A DNA stretch of 37,010 bases from an uncultured Thermomicrobiales bacterium (GTDB lineage: Bacteria > Chloroflexota > Chloroflexia > Thermomicrobiales > UBA6265): the NCBI GenBank assembly GCA_902806355.1, contig CADCWI010000028.1, positions 1 to 37,010 on the forward strand, read 5' to 3'. The notes beneath the pieces were generated by a model. The model was given only the letters and a program-made list of their open reading frames with translations, was not told where the DNA came from and searched no databases. Shown in pieces: positions 17,779 to 26,776 of this stretch. Position numbers and translations under genes: made by a program. Numbering within the stretch: the stretch's first letter is position 1; every line of letters begins with the position of its first letter.

Positions 17779-18732
17779 ATGGCTGATGTGGCCATGGGCG
17801 GGAGACCGCCCGCAATGGACCTTTCCGGGAAGCGTAACCGCGCCTTTTCGGAATCGCTGATCAAATGGATTCTCGTGGCGTGTGCGGCGTTTACCGTGCT
17901 GACGACATTGGGCATCATCCTGATCCTGGTTTATGAATCCATCAACTTTTTCCGGGGGACCGGGATCGGCAGCTTCTTGTTCGGAAACGAATGGACGGCG
18001 CTCTTCCCGAGCAATCAGCACTTCGGCGTACTGCCCTTGGTCCGGGGAACATTGATGATCGCGCTCATCTCCGCGTGTATCTCGCTTCCTCTGGGTCTTA
18101 TGGTGGCAATCTACCTGAGCGAATATGCAGGACACCGTGCGCGGTCCATCCTTAAGCCAATCCTCGAAATCCTGGCCGGTGTCCCCACCATCGTCTACGG
18201 GTTCTTTGCGCTCAAGTTCATTACGCCAAACCTGGTCCAGCCCCTGTTCGACGTAGGGGTGTTCAATGGACTGGCCGCTGGGATCGCCGTCGGGATCATG
18301 ACCTTGCCGCTCGTCGCGTCCCTTTCCGAAGATGCCCTCCGTGCGGTGCCGCGATCCCTGCGCGAAGCGTCGTACGGCCTCGGGGCCACCAAGTTCGAGA
18401 CATCCGTCCGGATCGTTGTTCCGGCCGCGGTCTCCGGAGTGATCGCATCGTTCATCCTGGCAATTTCCCGGGCGATCGGCGAAACGATGATCGTCGCCCT
18501 TGCGGCGGGCAGCCGTCCTGCTGGACAAGGTGCCGCGGGGCCGTGGGATCCGCGCGAGAGCATGCAGACGATGACCGGTTTTATCGCCCAGGCATTTAGC
18601 GGAGACGTAGCTCGTGGCACGCCCGCGTTCTACTCCCTGTTCGGGGTTGGCTTGCTCCTGTTCTTGATGACACTCCTGATGAACATCCTCAGCCAGTGGG
18701 TCGCTCAACGGTTTCGGAAGGAGTACGAATGA
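17779..18732 (+). CDS. pstC: phosphate ABC transporter permease PstC
   Basis: Inner-membrane channel subunit of 317 residues with about six membrane helices. The first helix is at about residues 30-52, and the permease signature EAL-like loop is in [14 protein letters not shown], which contacts the ATPase PstB. The motif ILAGVPTIVYGFFAL is characteristic of PstC. The ATG at 17779 lies five bases after GAGGAAGGA; a TTG at 17776 is less likely. The stop overlaps the pstA ATG (ATGA), so translation is coupled. About 220 bases of pstS-pstC gap contain the palindrome at 17577 and no other gene. Confidence 0.95.
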   Translation: MADVAMGGRPPAMDLSGKRNRAFSESLIKWILVACAAFTVLTTLGIILILVYESINFFRGTGIGSFLFGNEWTALFPSNQHFGVLPLVRGTLMIALISACISLPLGLMVAIYLSEYAGHRARSILKPILEILAGVPTIVYGFFALKFITPNLVQPLFDVGVFNGLAAGIAVGIMTLPLVASLSEDALRAVPRSLREASYGLGATKFETSVRIVVPAAVSGVIASFILAISRAIGETMIVALAAGSRPAGQGAAGPWDPRESMQTMTGFIAQAFSGDVARGTPAFYSLFGVGLLLFLMTLLMNILSQWVAQRFRKEYE

Positions 18733-19649
18733 GCGCATATTCTGAGGTTGAAGTCGCACGGCGGGCGCTGGATACACCCGTCGTTCGGTGGTCGCCGCGA
18801 ATCCGGGCGCGAAAGGCGATCGGTGCAGCCTGGAAGTACCTGTTTCTTGCCGCAACGGTCCTTGGAGTGGTCCTCCTCGGAATGTTGCTCTGGTCGGTCA
18901 TCGAGCCGGGCTGGAGTTGGCTGTCCTGGCACTTGATCACCGAGATGCCTTCCCGCAGGGCTGAAGACGCGGGCATGAACTCGGGGATCTGGGGGTCATT
19001 CTGGATCGTCGTCGGCGCCTCCCTCTTCTCCTTCTTCGTGGGAGTTGGCACGGCGGTGTATCTTGAGGAGTACGCGCCACGCAATCGCTACACGCGATTC
19101 CTGCAGACCAACATCTCCAACCTCGCGGGTGTGCCCTCGGTCGTCTACGGTCTTCTCGGTCTCGTCTTCTTCGCGGAGTGGCTGAACCTGGGGCGTTCGC
19201 TCTCGGCGGGCGCACTAACGATGGGCCTGCTGATCCTGCCGGTCGTCGTAATATCAGCGCAGGAAGCAATCAGGGCGGTTCCGTTGGGATTGAGGCAAGC
19301 ATCGTATGGCCTGGGGGCGACTCGATGGCAGACGGTTCGGCATCACGTTCTGCCGACCGCCATGCCGGGGATCCTGACCGGGATGATCCTGTCGATGTCC
19401 CGGGCGATCGGCGAGACCGCGCCATTGATCGTTGTCGGCGCATCCAGCCTGGTGTTGACGAGGCCCGATTCACCGTTCAGCAGCTTCACGGCCATGCCTG
19501 TGCAAATCTTCAACTGGTCCACCCGACCGCAAGCGGAATTCGAGCATCTTGCGGCCGCCGCGATTCTCGTCCTGCTCGCGGTCCTGCTCAGCATGAATGC
19601 GATCGCGATCATCCTTCGTCAGCGTCTCAGCGACAAGAACAGGTGGTAA
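18729..19649 (+). CDS. pstA: phosphate ABC transporter permease PstA
   Basis: Second channel subunit, 306 residues, six predicted membrane helices. It shares the permease loop ([15 protein letters not shown]) and the segment [15 protein letters not shown] with PstC. The start ATG overlaps the pstC stop and has GGAAGGAG upstream. It forms the PstC-PstA heterodimer through which phosphate passes from PstS. The pstB gene begins two bases after the stop. Confidence 0.95.
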   Translation: MSAYSEVEVARRALDTPVVRWSPRIRARKAIGAAWKYLFLAATVLGVVLLGMLLWSVIEPGWSWLSWHLITEMPSRRAEDAGMNSGIWGSFWIVVGASLFSFFVGVGTAVYLEEYAPRNRYTRFLQTNISNLAGVPSVVYGLLGLVFFAEWLNLGRSLSAGALTMGLLILPVVVISAQEAIRAVPLGLRQASYGLGATRWQTVRHHVLPTAMPGILTGMILSMSRAIGETAPLIVVGASSLVLTRPDSPFSSFTAMPVQIFNWSTRPQAEFEHLAAAAILVLLAVLLSMNAIAIILRQRLSDKNRW

Positions 19650-19651
19650 CC

Positions 19652-20497
19652 ATGGCGACCGAAACGCGCGTCACTCCAAACATCCCCAGGGTCGCGGCCG
19701 ATGGATTCAAGGCGGAGAACAGCATCACCCAGCTGGAGTCCGTGGTCCAGTTGCGTGATGTCTCCGTCCATTATGGAGAGAAACTCGCGGTCACGAATGT
19801 CACCATCGATGTCCCGAAGAATCGCATAACTGCCTTTATCGGACCATCAGGCTGCGGCAAGAGCACCGTCCTGCGATGCATCAACCGGATGAACGACCTG
19901 GTACCGACGGCCAGGGTCAATGGCAGCATCCTGTATTTCGGTCAGGAGATCCTTTCGCCAAAGGTCGATCCGGTGGAAGTGCGGCGCCGGATTGGCATGG
20001 TGTTCCAGAAGCCGAACCCGTTTCCGAAGAGCATCTTCGACAATGTCGCCTGGGGGGCGAAGATCAACGGGTTCAAGGGCAACATCAATGAGCATGTCGA
20101 ACGATGCTTGCGCCAGGCTGCCCTTTGGGACGAAGTCAAGGATAAACTCAAGGATAGCGGGATGGCGCTCTCCGGCGGGCAGCAGCAGCGACTCTGCATC
20201 GCCCGGGCGTTGGCGATCAGTCCTGACGTGATCCTGCTCGATGAACCAGCCAGCGCTCTCGATCCGATCTCGACGTTGAAGATCGAAGAACTCCTCCGGG
20301 AACTGGAGACCAGGTACACGATCGTAATCGTGACGCATAACATGCAGCAGGCAGCGCGAGTTTCCGACCAGACAGTATTCTTTTCCCTCAACGAGCGTCG
20401 TGAGGGTGTTCTGGTCGAGACCGGGCCGACCGAAAAGATCTTTACCAACCCGGATGATCGACGCACCGAGGACTACATCACGGGGCGCTTCGGATGA
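19652..20497 (+). CDS. pstB: phosphate ABC transporter ATP-binding protein PstB
   Basis: Cytoplasmic ATPase that powers phosphate import, 281 residues. Walker [10 protein letters not shown], the Q-loop [11 protein letters not shown] typical of PstB, the signature LSGGQQQR, Walker [14 protein letters not shown] and the switch His in VTHNMQQA are all present. An N-terminal extension of about 35 residues precedes the ABC core. The gene follows pstA with a 2-base gap, and AGGTGG before the ATG is the ribosome binding site. Confidence 0.97.
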   Translation: MATETRVTPNIPRVAADGFKAENSITQLESVVQLRDVSVHYGEKLAVTNVTIDVPKNRITAFIGPSGCGKSTVLRCINRMNDLVPTARVNGSILYFGQEILSPKVDPVEVRRRIGMVFQKPNPFPKSIFDNVAWGAKINGFKGNINEHVERCLRQAALWDEVKDKLKDSGMALSGGQQQRLCIARALAISPDVILLDEPASALDPISTLKIEELLRELETRYTIVIVTHNMQQAARVSDQTVFFSLNERREGVLVETGPTEKIFTNPDDRRTEDYITGRFG

Positions 20498-20571
20498 ACG
20501 CGCTCTCGATGCGCAGCAACGTTGAGATGCCCCGTCGCTTCCGGCGGTCACCCGCCTAGTGAGAATCGTCC

Positions 20572-21288
20572 ATGACGCGAGCAGCGTATGAAAATCAGAT
20601 TCGTGATCTCCGCGATCAGGTCGTTTCGATGGCGAGCATGGTCGACAAGGCCATCGCGCGAGCCATCGAGGCGCTTGAGTACCAGAATGTCGATCTCGCG
20701 CGACGGGTTCGTAAAGACGACAAGATGATCAACGCCGCCAGGTGGGAGGGTGAAGACAGTGCCTTGCGCATCATCGCCACCCAGGGGCCGATGGCTGGCG
20801 ACTTGCGGCAGATCGCTGCGGCACTCCAGATTTTCACGGACCTCGAGCGAATGGCCGATCATGCGGCCGGGGTCGCCAAGATCGTGGTCGAGACCGCCGA
20901 CGAAGCACTGCTTAAGCCACTTGTGGATATTCCACGGATGAGTGTGGTCGCCCGCGAGATGCTGAGCAGTTCGATCACGGCATTCGTCGAACAGGACGAA
21001 GCGCAGGCCCGGCGGGTGGCGATTCGGGATGATGAGGTCGATGATCTGTACGATCAGGTCTACCGTGAGCTGCTGACGTACATGCTGGCGGATCCTGGCA
21101 CGATCAATCGGGCGACGCACCTGCTCTGGGCCGCCCACAATATCGAGCGAATCGGGGATCGGGTGACGAACATTTGCGAGCGGGTCATCTTTACCGTCAC
21201 CGGAGAGATAGAAGCGATGGATGGCGGCCGCAAAAAACGTCAGAAATCCCGAAGCGCTGCCGCATCCGCGAGTGGTGTGTCCGGGTGA
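20572..21288 (+). CDS. phoU: phosphate transport regulator PhoU
   Basis: Cytoplasmic helical protein of 238 residues made of two three-helix PhoU repeats (about 10-110 and 115-215). The second repeat carries the family metal-binding type sequence HNIERIGDRVTNICE, and the first ends in DLERMADHAAGVAKI. PhoU links PstB activity to signalling, normally restraining the PhoR kinase; here that kinase is not nearby. A basic tail (KKRQKSRS) follows. The gene lies 75 bases after pstB and its last 49 bases overlap the convergent receiver gene. Confidence 0.95.
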   Translation: MTRAAYENQIRDLRDQVVSMASMVDKAIARAIEALEYQNVDLARRVRKDDKMINAARWEGEDSALRIIATQGPMAGDLRQIAAALQIFTDLERMADHAAGVAKIVVETADEALLKPLVDIPRMSVVAREMLSSSITAFVEQDEAQARRVAIRDDEVDDLYDQVYRELLTYMLADPGTINRATHLLWAAHNIERIGDRVTNICERVIFTVTGEIEAMDGGRKKRQKSRSAAASASGVSG

Positions 21289-21722
21289 TCGGTGCGCCAC
21301 TGCGCGAATGCCCTGTGCAACGCGGGCACGACCTCCTCAAGCTCTGCGGGCGGTTCGATCCATGTGGCAATGCCGAGTTGCGCTTCGGTAGACGGTTGGT
21401 GATCTTCTGGTAATGGACCAAAGACGACAAATGGCGCGGCTGTTCGCGCGGCTGATGCCTTCGCGCGTTGTGACGATCCACGCAGGCGGCGCATCAGCTC
21501 GAAGGCGTCGAAGCTTTGCAGCGTCGCATCGATCACGACGAGGTCGAACTGCCTGAGACGAAACACCTCCAGGGCCTGCAGTCCACTCGCGATGACCGAG
21601 GTCCAGAACCCCCCCAGCGGAAGCCCTTCTGACAGGAATGCCACAAGGGACGGATCATCGGAAACGATCAACACATGTGGCCGTTCCTGGTGACGCTGCG
21701 CTTCGATTCTAGGTCGCGTCAT
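21240..21722 (-). CDS. degenerate receiver-domain protein
   Basis: A 160-residue protein built of one receiver domain with no output domain. HVLIVSDD supplies the acidic pair Asp22-Asp23 and VVIDATLQSFD the central Asp65. The switch Ser/Thr position is Gly102 in VVFGPL, and the conserved Lys-Pro is Glu-Pro (Glu123). Without Lys and Ser/Thr it is unlikely to switch by normal phosphorylation and may act as a pseudo-receiver or a binding protein. The frame extends upstream to 22514, but that part is antisense to a better-supported gene; ATG at 21722 starts just before the domain, although its ribosome site is weak. It overlaps phoU tail-to-tail. Confidence 0.7.
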   Translation of the reverse strand: MTRPRIEAQRHQERPHVLIVSDDPSLVAFLSEGLPLGGFWTSVIASGLQALEVFRLRQFDLVVIDATLQSFDAFELMRRLRGSSQRAKASAARTAAPFVVFGPLPEDHQPSTEAQLGIATWIEPPAELEEVVPALHRAFAQWRTDHPDTPLADAAALRDF

Positions 21723-21806
21723 ATGGTGCGCCGCCAGGGCCACGAGAGTCGCCGTGCGCTGGACTGCCGATCCGTCCAAAGGACCGCCAGGAGCTGATCT
21801 TCCCCC

Positions 21807-22361
21807 ATGATCTTGGAGTCGTGTGATGATCGTGTTCGTGACCTGGTGTTCAAGTACGTCGTTCTCCTGTCGCTTCCGGTCGACGACCTGTACGTTACCA
21901 CTCACCGACCGACCTTTGCGCGGTGGATCGGCCGCCGGTCTGTCCGGGGAGCGATTGGCGGGGCGTACTGCCACGTTCGTTCCGCCCAACGTCATGTAGT
22001 GCTTGTCAATCTCGACCGGATCGATGTTTCTCGCCCGTACGCGCTCGAGGTCGTCGTCGCCGAAGAACTCCTGCACATGCGGGACCACATCGATGGCGAC
22101 ACGCGCCGGCATTCCCATCATGGGTACGACCGGATCGCCCATCGTGTGTCCAGGCTCACTGGCGTTTCGCTGCCCGAGATCCGCTCGGCGCTGCTTCCTG
22201 TCGAGCGCCGGCCGGTGAAGTACCGATACGGGTGCTCGCGGTGCGGCCTGCGGGTCGATCGCCGGCGCAAGGGAACCTGGTCGTGCGGCCGATGCGCACC
22301 GACTTTCGATCGGCGGTTCCTCCTGACGATCGTCGAGGAGCTCGATCGGCCCCCCGGGTAG
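21807..22361 (+). CDS. SprT-like zinc protein with C-terminal zinc ribbon
   Basis: 184 residues resembling the SprT/Spartan-type metallopeptidase fold followed by a zinc ribbon. The helix VVAEELLHMRDH resembles the HExxH region, but the first His is Glu86, leaving EELLH with His90; a downstream HHGYDRIAHRV (His104-His105) fits the third ligand position. The ribbon has Cys142/145 and Cys160/163. It may be a protease with an altered site or a non-catalytic relative. The ATG at 21807 has AGGAG 15 bases upstream, farther than usual. It is divergent from the receiver gene; the membrane-protein gene follows. Confidence 0.65.
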   Translation: MILESCDDRVRDLVFKYVVLLSLPVDDLYVTTHRPTFARWIGRRSVRGAIGGAYCHVRSAQRHVVLVNLDRIDVSRPYALEVVVAEELLHMRDHIDGDTRRHSHHGYDRIAHRVSRLTGVSLPEIRSALLPVERRPVKYRYGCSRCGLRVDRRRKGTWSCGRCAPTFDRRFLLTIVEELDRPPG

Positions 22362-22467
22362 CGGATGGTGTGACGCGGTCCATGCCTCTCTCCGAATTCC
22401 AATCGAAGCGACGATGTAGACTACAGGGATTCTCGATCGTCGAGCTCCTGATGATTCGATTGCAAGA

Positions 22468-23187
22468 GTGCAGGCTGTACTGGTGGTGTTCTTCAAGCTC
22501 GTCTGGCGTGGCATCCGGGATCTCTTCGAGCAATTTCTCAGCCTGGTCTGGTTTTCGCTCTTGTGGTGGCTGTGCGTGGTCCTGGTCGTTCCCGGTCCTC
22601 CGGCGACTGTCGCCCTCTATGCCATGGCGGATCCGCGTCGGCAAGTGTCCACGCCAGAATTCCGGGACGCCGTAGATGTGTTCACGTCGTCGTTCAGGCG
22701 GTCCTGGGGCGTTTTCCTCTTCACCGTTCCGCTGATGGCGATCCTGATCTGGAACCTCTATTTCTTTGGCGGCACCAATCAGATCCTGGCGGCAATGTCT
22801 CCGCTCTGGCTCATCATGCTGGTGCTGATCTGGGTGCTCATGCTGTATGCCTATGCCGTGGCGGGCACGATGGAGTCGGGAACGCGGAACGCGTTCCGTG
22901 GCGCGATGTTCGTGCTGGTCAGTCGACCCTTCGTCTCCATCACCCTTAGCGTCTTCAGCATCGCACTGATCGTGGTAATGACACTCACCGTGGTGCCAAT
23001 GTTGCTGTTCGGTCCGGCTCTGATCGCGAGCATCGTCAATCGAGTCGTGCTCTACGTTTTAGGCGTGGAGATTATCGACCCGTCGGCTCCGACGACGGAA
23101 CGAGCTTACGAGCGGGAGCGCGGAATCAACCCTGATCGCAGTTGGCTCTCTCGGCTGCGACCCGGCGGCGACAGGACACGACGGTGA
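22468..23187 (+). CDS. DUF624/YesL-like membrane protein
   Basis: 239 residues with about five membrane helices (around 18-45, 85-105, 110-132, 150-175, 178-200). The N-terminal pattern, a helix ending in PGPPATVALYAMADP then FTSSFRRSWG, is like the YesL family, whose function is not established. The C-terminus is basic and polar. The start is GTG at 22468 with a weak ribosome site, and another GTG a few codons later is possible. Its stop overlaps the GTG of the methyltransferase gene (GTGA), so the two are coupled, though no shared function is evident. Confidence 0.72.
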   Translation: MQAVLVVFFKLVWRGIRDLFEQFLSLVWFSLLWWLCVVLVVPGPPATVALYAMADPRRQVSTPEFRDAVDVFTSSFRRSWGVFLFTVPLMAILIWNLYFFGGTNQILAAMSPLWLIMLVLIWVLMLYAYAVAGTMESGTRNAFRGAMFVLVSRPFVSITLSVFSIALIVVMTLTVVPMLLFGPALIASIVNRVVLYVLGVEIIDPSAPTTERAYERERGINPDRSWLSRLRPGGDRTRR

Positions 23188-23873
23188 CTGACCGTCCCAG
23201 TGCGTCCGCGTCGAGTCGACCTATCCCACCGGCACAGCGAAACGGGCTTCTGGATGAGCCCGGCCCTGTCAAGACGTCGAGGTGGCCACGTACGTCCCGG
23301 CGGCAGGAACGGATCGATGATGTCCTGGGACGCCGGCAGCCGTCACTGACGATCGTCCTCGAAGACGTGCACGATCAATGGAACGCCAGCGCGGTCTTGC
23401 GCTCCTGCGATGCGGTTGGCGTGCTGGACGTGCATTTGGTCTACGTCAACGATCCGCCGCCGCGGAAGGCATTCGATCGCAAGACGTCGGGATCGGCGGC
23501 GAAGTGGGTCGCGCTTCACACGCACACGTCGATCGAGACATGTTACGAGTACCTTCGTGAACGAGGCTTCACCATCTTCGCCTCGGCGCTACGGGCGGAC
23601 AGCCAGGATGTGTACGAGGTAAATTTTCGTCAGCCGACCGCGTTGGTCCTCGGCAACGAGAAGCGGGGAGTGTCGGATCTTGCCGCGGATTGGGCCGATG
23701 GCACGTACCTGATCCCGATGCACGGGATGGTCGAAAGCCTCAACATCTCGGTCGCCTGCGCAGTCTCCCTGTACGAGGCACTTCGCCAACGGCGTGCGGC
23801 CGGGATGTACGAGACCCCGGGACTCGGTCCAGACGCGCTCGGCCAGATGCGAGAGGAATGGTTGCGCAAGTAA
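23184..23873 (+). CDS. TrmH-family (SpoU) RNA 2'-O-methyltransferase
   Basis: SAM-dependent methyltransferase of the SPOUT class, 229 residues, probably modifying the ribose of a tRNA guanosine (position 18 for TrmH itself). Motif 1 is VLEDVHDQWNASAVLRSCDA (Asn and Arg catalytic), motif 2 ALVLGNEKRGVS and motif 3 MHGMVESLNISVACAVSLYE, which form the trefoil knot. A 40-residue polar, proline-rich N-terminus precedes it. The GTG at 23184 overlaps the upstream stop. TrmH is the closest match; an rRNA target cannot be excluded. Confidence 0.88.
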   Translation: MTDRPSASASSRPIPPAQRNGLLDEPGPVKTSRWPRTSRRQERIDDVLGRRQPSLTIVLEDVHDQWNASAVLRSCDAVGVLDVHLVYVNDPPPRKAFDRKTSGSAAKWVALHTHTSIETCYEYLRERGFTIFASALRADSQDVYEVNFRQPTALVLGNEKRGVSDLAADWADGTYLIPMHGMVESLNISVACAVSLYEALRQRRAAGMYETPGLGPDALGQMREEWLRK

Positions 23874-23882
23874 ACGGTGCAA

Positions 23883-24617
23883 TCAGGATACCTTGGACGC
23901 TTCTTCTTCCTGAACGCGTACCAGGCAAGCTATCGCGAGTGGAACCAGTTGCTCATCATCGTTGATCCGGATCCGGATTGGACCATCATACGGGAGCCGT
24001 TCGCGAACGGTCAGTGATGTGCCTGGTCGGAGCTCGTGCGTTGACATGTATCGCAACTTTTCCGCGTCCCGATCGCTAACGCGGCTGATGGTAGCCGTGA
24101 CGCCAATCTCGAGGTCCGGAAGCGCGACATCCTCGACCGACGGGATCGTGCCAGCGCGAGTCGGGATTGGATCACCGTGGGGATCGAACTCCGGATAGTC
24201 GAGAGCCCGCTCCATCCGCCGTTCCAGCTCCTCGGAAACGTGATGCTCCAAGCGCTCCGCTTCCTGATGCACTTCATCCCATTCGAATCCGAGCGCCCGC
24301 GCCAGGTAAAGCTCCAGCAGCCGGTGATGGCGGATGACTTCAAGGGCGACACCACGGCCGGAGGCCGTGAGCGATATGCCGTGATACGGATTGTGAACGA
24401 CCAGCTTCAGGTCGTCGAGGCGCTTGATCATGTTCGTCACGGATGGACCGCTGAGGCCAAGCGCCTCGGCCAGTCTCAATGTCGTGACCGGTCCGCCTTC
24501 CTGCTCGAGTGCGTACGCAGCCTTAAGGTAATCCTCCATGGCATGCGTAACCCTCGTATCCCCCCCAAAGCGTTCACGGCTTGGGAGGTTGTCTTCCGGC
24601 GCGCTCGGCATGCTCAT
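23883..24617 (-). CDS. DtxR/MntR-family metal-dependent repressor
   Basis: 244 residues: a winged helix (about 22-85, with LGLSGPSVTNMIKRL as the recognition helix region), a metal-binding dimerisation domain (RHHRLLELYL, EVHQEAERLEHHVSEEL) and a C-terminal SH3-like FeoA-type domain (about 165-235). The His and Glu ligands expected for Mn or Fe sensing are present. The gene is the last of the metal importer cluster, transcribed in the same direction, so it most likely represses that importer when metal is sufficient. AGGAG lies 8 bases before the ATG, which overlaps the stop of a 21-codon upstream ORF. Confidence 0.92.
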   Translation of the reverse strand: MSMPSAPEDNLPSRERFGGDTRVTHAMEDYLKAAYALEQEGGPVTTLRLAEALGLSGPSVTNMIKRLDDLKLVVHNPYHGISLTASGRGVALEVIRHHRLLELYLARALGFEWDEVHQEAERLEHHVSEELERRMERALDYPEFDPHGDPIPTRAGTIPSVEDVALPDLEIGVTATISRVSDRDAEKLRYMSTHELRPGTSLTVRERLPYDGPIRIRINDDEQLVPLAIACLVRVQEEEASKVS

Positions 24618-24679
24618 GCGGCCTGCTCCTGCATCGGCGAAACGGGAATCCGGGCAGCGACAACCTGCTTTCGGATCAT
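24614..24679 (-). CDS. possible 21-codon leader ORF before the DtxR gene
   Basis: From ATG 24679 the frame encodes MIRKQVVAARIPVSPMQEQA plus one Ala and stops with a TGA that overlaps the DtxR ATG (ATGA). A -10-like TAGAAT at 24694-24699 would place the transcript start only about 8 bases upstream. There is no clear ribosome site and no recognised family. It may be chance. Confidence 0.2.
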   Translation of the reverse strand: MIRKQVVAARIPVSPMQEQAA

Positions 24680-24752
24680 GGTGATGAATTCACATTCTAT
24701 CGCATCGTCAGGAGCCAAAGGCGATGCAAATTGCGCCAGGCAGCGGCTGCCT

Positions 24753-25838
24753 TCATGAGGGAGCGCCGGAACCCGGCGACGATCGCGGGACATCCAGCTG
24801 TCCGCGCTCATCGAGAACGAGCCGGTTCTCCTCCCGGGCATCCGAAACCGCCCGGGCCGTTGCTGCCTCCGGCCAGCCGAATGCCGACCCAAGCGTCAGC
24901 GCGGGCACAGGCCCGTTCTTGGCGCGTACGTGGGCGACAACAAGGTCCTGCACGAAACGACGACGTTGGCGCCGCCGGAGGACCATCTGAGCCACCAGAC
25001 CCTGAGTCGGCGCGAACATGAACGCGAGGAAGAAGATCCCACCAAGTACCGCCGCGATTGCTCCGGAGATCGACCCGTTGATGACCCGGGCGAGCCAGTA
25101 GCCAAGGATCGCCGACCCGCTGCCGATCGCGACCGAGAGGGCCAGCAAGATTGTCAGGCGTCGGGTGAGAAGCTGAGCCGTCGCGGCAGGAACGACCAGC
25201 AGGGCAACGACCAGGATCGCGCCCACGGCATCGAAAGCCACGACGGTCGTGGTGGAGACCGCCGCCATCAGCAGGTAGTGCAGCAGAACCGGTGACATGC
25301 CAAGGGCCGCCGCAAAGCCAGCGTCGAACGTCGAGAGCTTGAGTTCCTTGTACAGCAGCGCGATGAAGAGCAAATCGATCGCCAGCATCGTGCCGACCGT
25401 CCAGAATGCCTGGACGCCGAGATCCCAGCCAAACATTTCCAGCCGATAGAGCGGCACATAGGCAATCTCTCCATAGAGCACCGCGTCGACATCGATATGT
25501 ACCTGGGATGGAAATCGGGAAACGATGATCACGCCGATGGCGAACAGGAACGGAAAGACAAGACCGATCGCCGCGTCTTCCCTGACCAGCCTGCTGCCTT
25601 CGATCCAGCTGACCAGCGCCACGGTGAGGATGCCGACCGCTCCGGCTCCGATGATCATCAGCACTGGAGAGCGAGAACCAGTGATCGCGAACACCGCAAC
25701 GATTCCGAGCAGGATGCTATGGCTGATCGCGTCACCCATCAGCGCCAGGCGGCGAAGGACCAGGAAGGCCCCCACAAGTCCGCACGATGCTCCCACCAGG
25801 GCACCGGTGATCATGATCACAAGGGATGCGCTCATCAT
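24753..25838 (-). CDS. metal ABC transporter permease with C-terminal winged-helix-like extension
   Basis: 361 residues of the ZnuB/MntB/TroC-D family: about eight or nine membrane helices up to residue 285, with VLRRLALMGDAISHSILLG and VALLVVPAATAQLLTRRL as family landmarks. After the last helix an arginine-rich linker leads to about 60 soluble residues that look like a small winged helix (VQDLVVAHVRA then GWPEAATARAVSDA). The ATG at 25838 overlaps the stop of the other permease (ATGA); the longer frame to 26099 is antisense shadow of that gene. The two permeases probably form a heterodimer. Confidence 0.9.
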   Translation of the reverse strand: MMSASLVIMITGALVGASCGLVGAFLVLRRLALMGDAISHSILLGIVAVFAITGSRSPVLMIIGAGAVGILTVALVSWIEGSRLVREDAAIGLVFPFLFAIGVIIVSRFPSQVHIDVDAVLYGEIAYVPLYRLEMFGWDLGVQAFWTVGTMLAIDLLFIALLYKELKLSTFDAGFAAALGMSPVLLHYLLMAAVSTTTVVAFDAVGAILVVALLVVPAATAQLLTRRLTILLALSVAIGSGSAILGYWLARVINGSISGAIAAVLGGIFFLAFMFAPTQGLVAQMVLRRRQRRRFVQDLVVAHVRAKNGPVPALTLGSAFGWPEAATARAVSDAREENRLVLDERGQLDVPRSSPGSGAPS

Positions 25839-26776
25839 GCCGGCACGTCGTGGTGAACCGTCGTCTCGAGGCGCGCGGCGAAGGTCCGGGACCGCGCCCG
25901 GCGAGCCTGAAGGTTCCAGAGCAATCCCCGCTCGGGAGCGAGCAGCAGCGAGACGATGACCAGTAGCGAAGCGAAGAGCACGATCATTGGGCCGGTCGGG
26001 AGGCGATCGAAGAGACTGCTCGATACAGCTCCCAGCAGACCGCTCACCATGCCGAAACACCCGGACACGATGATCATGGACGTGAGCTGCCTTGTCCATT
26101 GCCGGGCCGCTACGGCTGGCGCGATCAGCAGCGAGACCATCAGGATCACTCCCACGGTCTGAAGTCCGATCATCACCGCCGCGACAACCAGGCCGGCAAG
26201 GAGCGTTCCAGTCAAACCTGGCCGGAAGCCGAGCGACGCGGCGAAATCAGGATCGAAAGCGAGGAGCTTGAACTCCTTGAACAGGAGCGCAACCGTCCCT
26301 AACGCTATCGCGGAGGCAATGCCCATGACGATCAGGTCTCCCGGGAGGATCGTCGCGGCCTGGCCGAAGATGAATCGGTCGAGCCCGCTCTGGCCAGCGT
26401 CATCCGTATGCTGAATCCGCGTCAGGAGCAACACGCCAATGCCGAAGAATACGCTCAGGACGATGCCGAGAGCCGTTTCCTGCGTGATCAACGACCACCG
26501 GGTGATGGCCAGCATGACCAGTGTCCCGATCAGGCCTGTCAGCAAGCCTCCCAGGAGAAGCCAGCCGCTCGATCGGGTTCCGGTCAGCATGAATGCGAGA
26601 CAGATGCCTGGCAGCGCGGCGTGAGCGAGCGCGTCGCCGATCAGGCTCTGGCGGCGGAGCACCGCGAAGCATCCGAGCACTCCGCTGGTCAACCCCAGGA
26701 GGAGTGAACCGATGATGACGTTCTGTAGCGTCGCATCCCACGTCAGGTCGAAACCGAGCAAGCCGATCGTTGTCAT
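25835..26776 (-). CDS. metal ABC transporter permease
   Basis: 313 residues, ZnuB/MntB family, about eight membrane helices. Landmarks: VLRRQSLIGDALAHAALPG near residue 40 and LLIAPAVAARQWTRQL near residue 225. The C-terminus is short and basic with no soluble extension. Its ATG is within the last bases of the ATPase gene (overlap 4 bases) and its stop overlaps the next permease, so the whole importer is translationally coupled. Confidence 0.92.
   Translation of the reverse strand: MTTIGLLGFDLTWDATLQNVIIGSLLLGLTSGVLGCFAVLRRQSLIGDALAHAALPGICLAFMLTGTRSSGWLLLGGLLTGLIGTLVMLAITRWSLITQETALGIVLSVFFGIGVLLLTRIQHTDDAGQSGLDRFIFGQAATILPGDLIVMGIASAIALGTVALLFKEFKLLAFDPDFAASLGFRPGLTGTLLAGLVVAAVMIGLQTVGVILMVSLLIAPAVAARQWTRQLTSMIIVSGCFGMVSGLLGAVSSSLFDRLPTGPMIVLFASLLVIVSLLLAPERGLLWNLQARRARSRTFAARLETTVHHDVPA

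Noticed and set aside
17392..18855. 487-codon minus-strand ORF over pstS-pstC
   Set aside because: It is antisense to clear pstS and pstC coding sequence, and its Asp/Arg/Gly/His-rich translation resembles no family.
21723..22514. N-terminal extension of the receiver ORF up to 22514
   Set aside because: It is antisense to the SprT-like gene with its conserved zinc ribbon and adds no recognisable domain.
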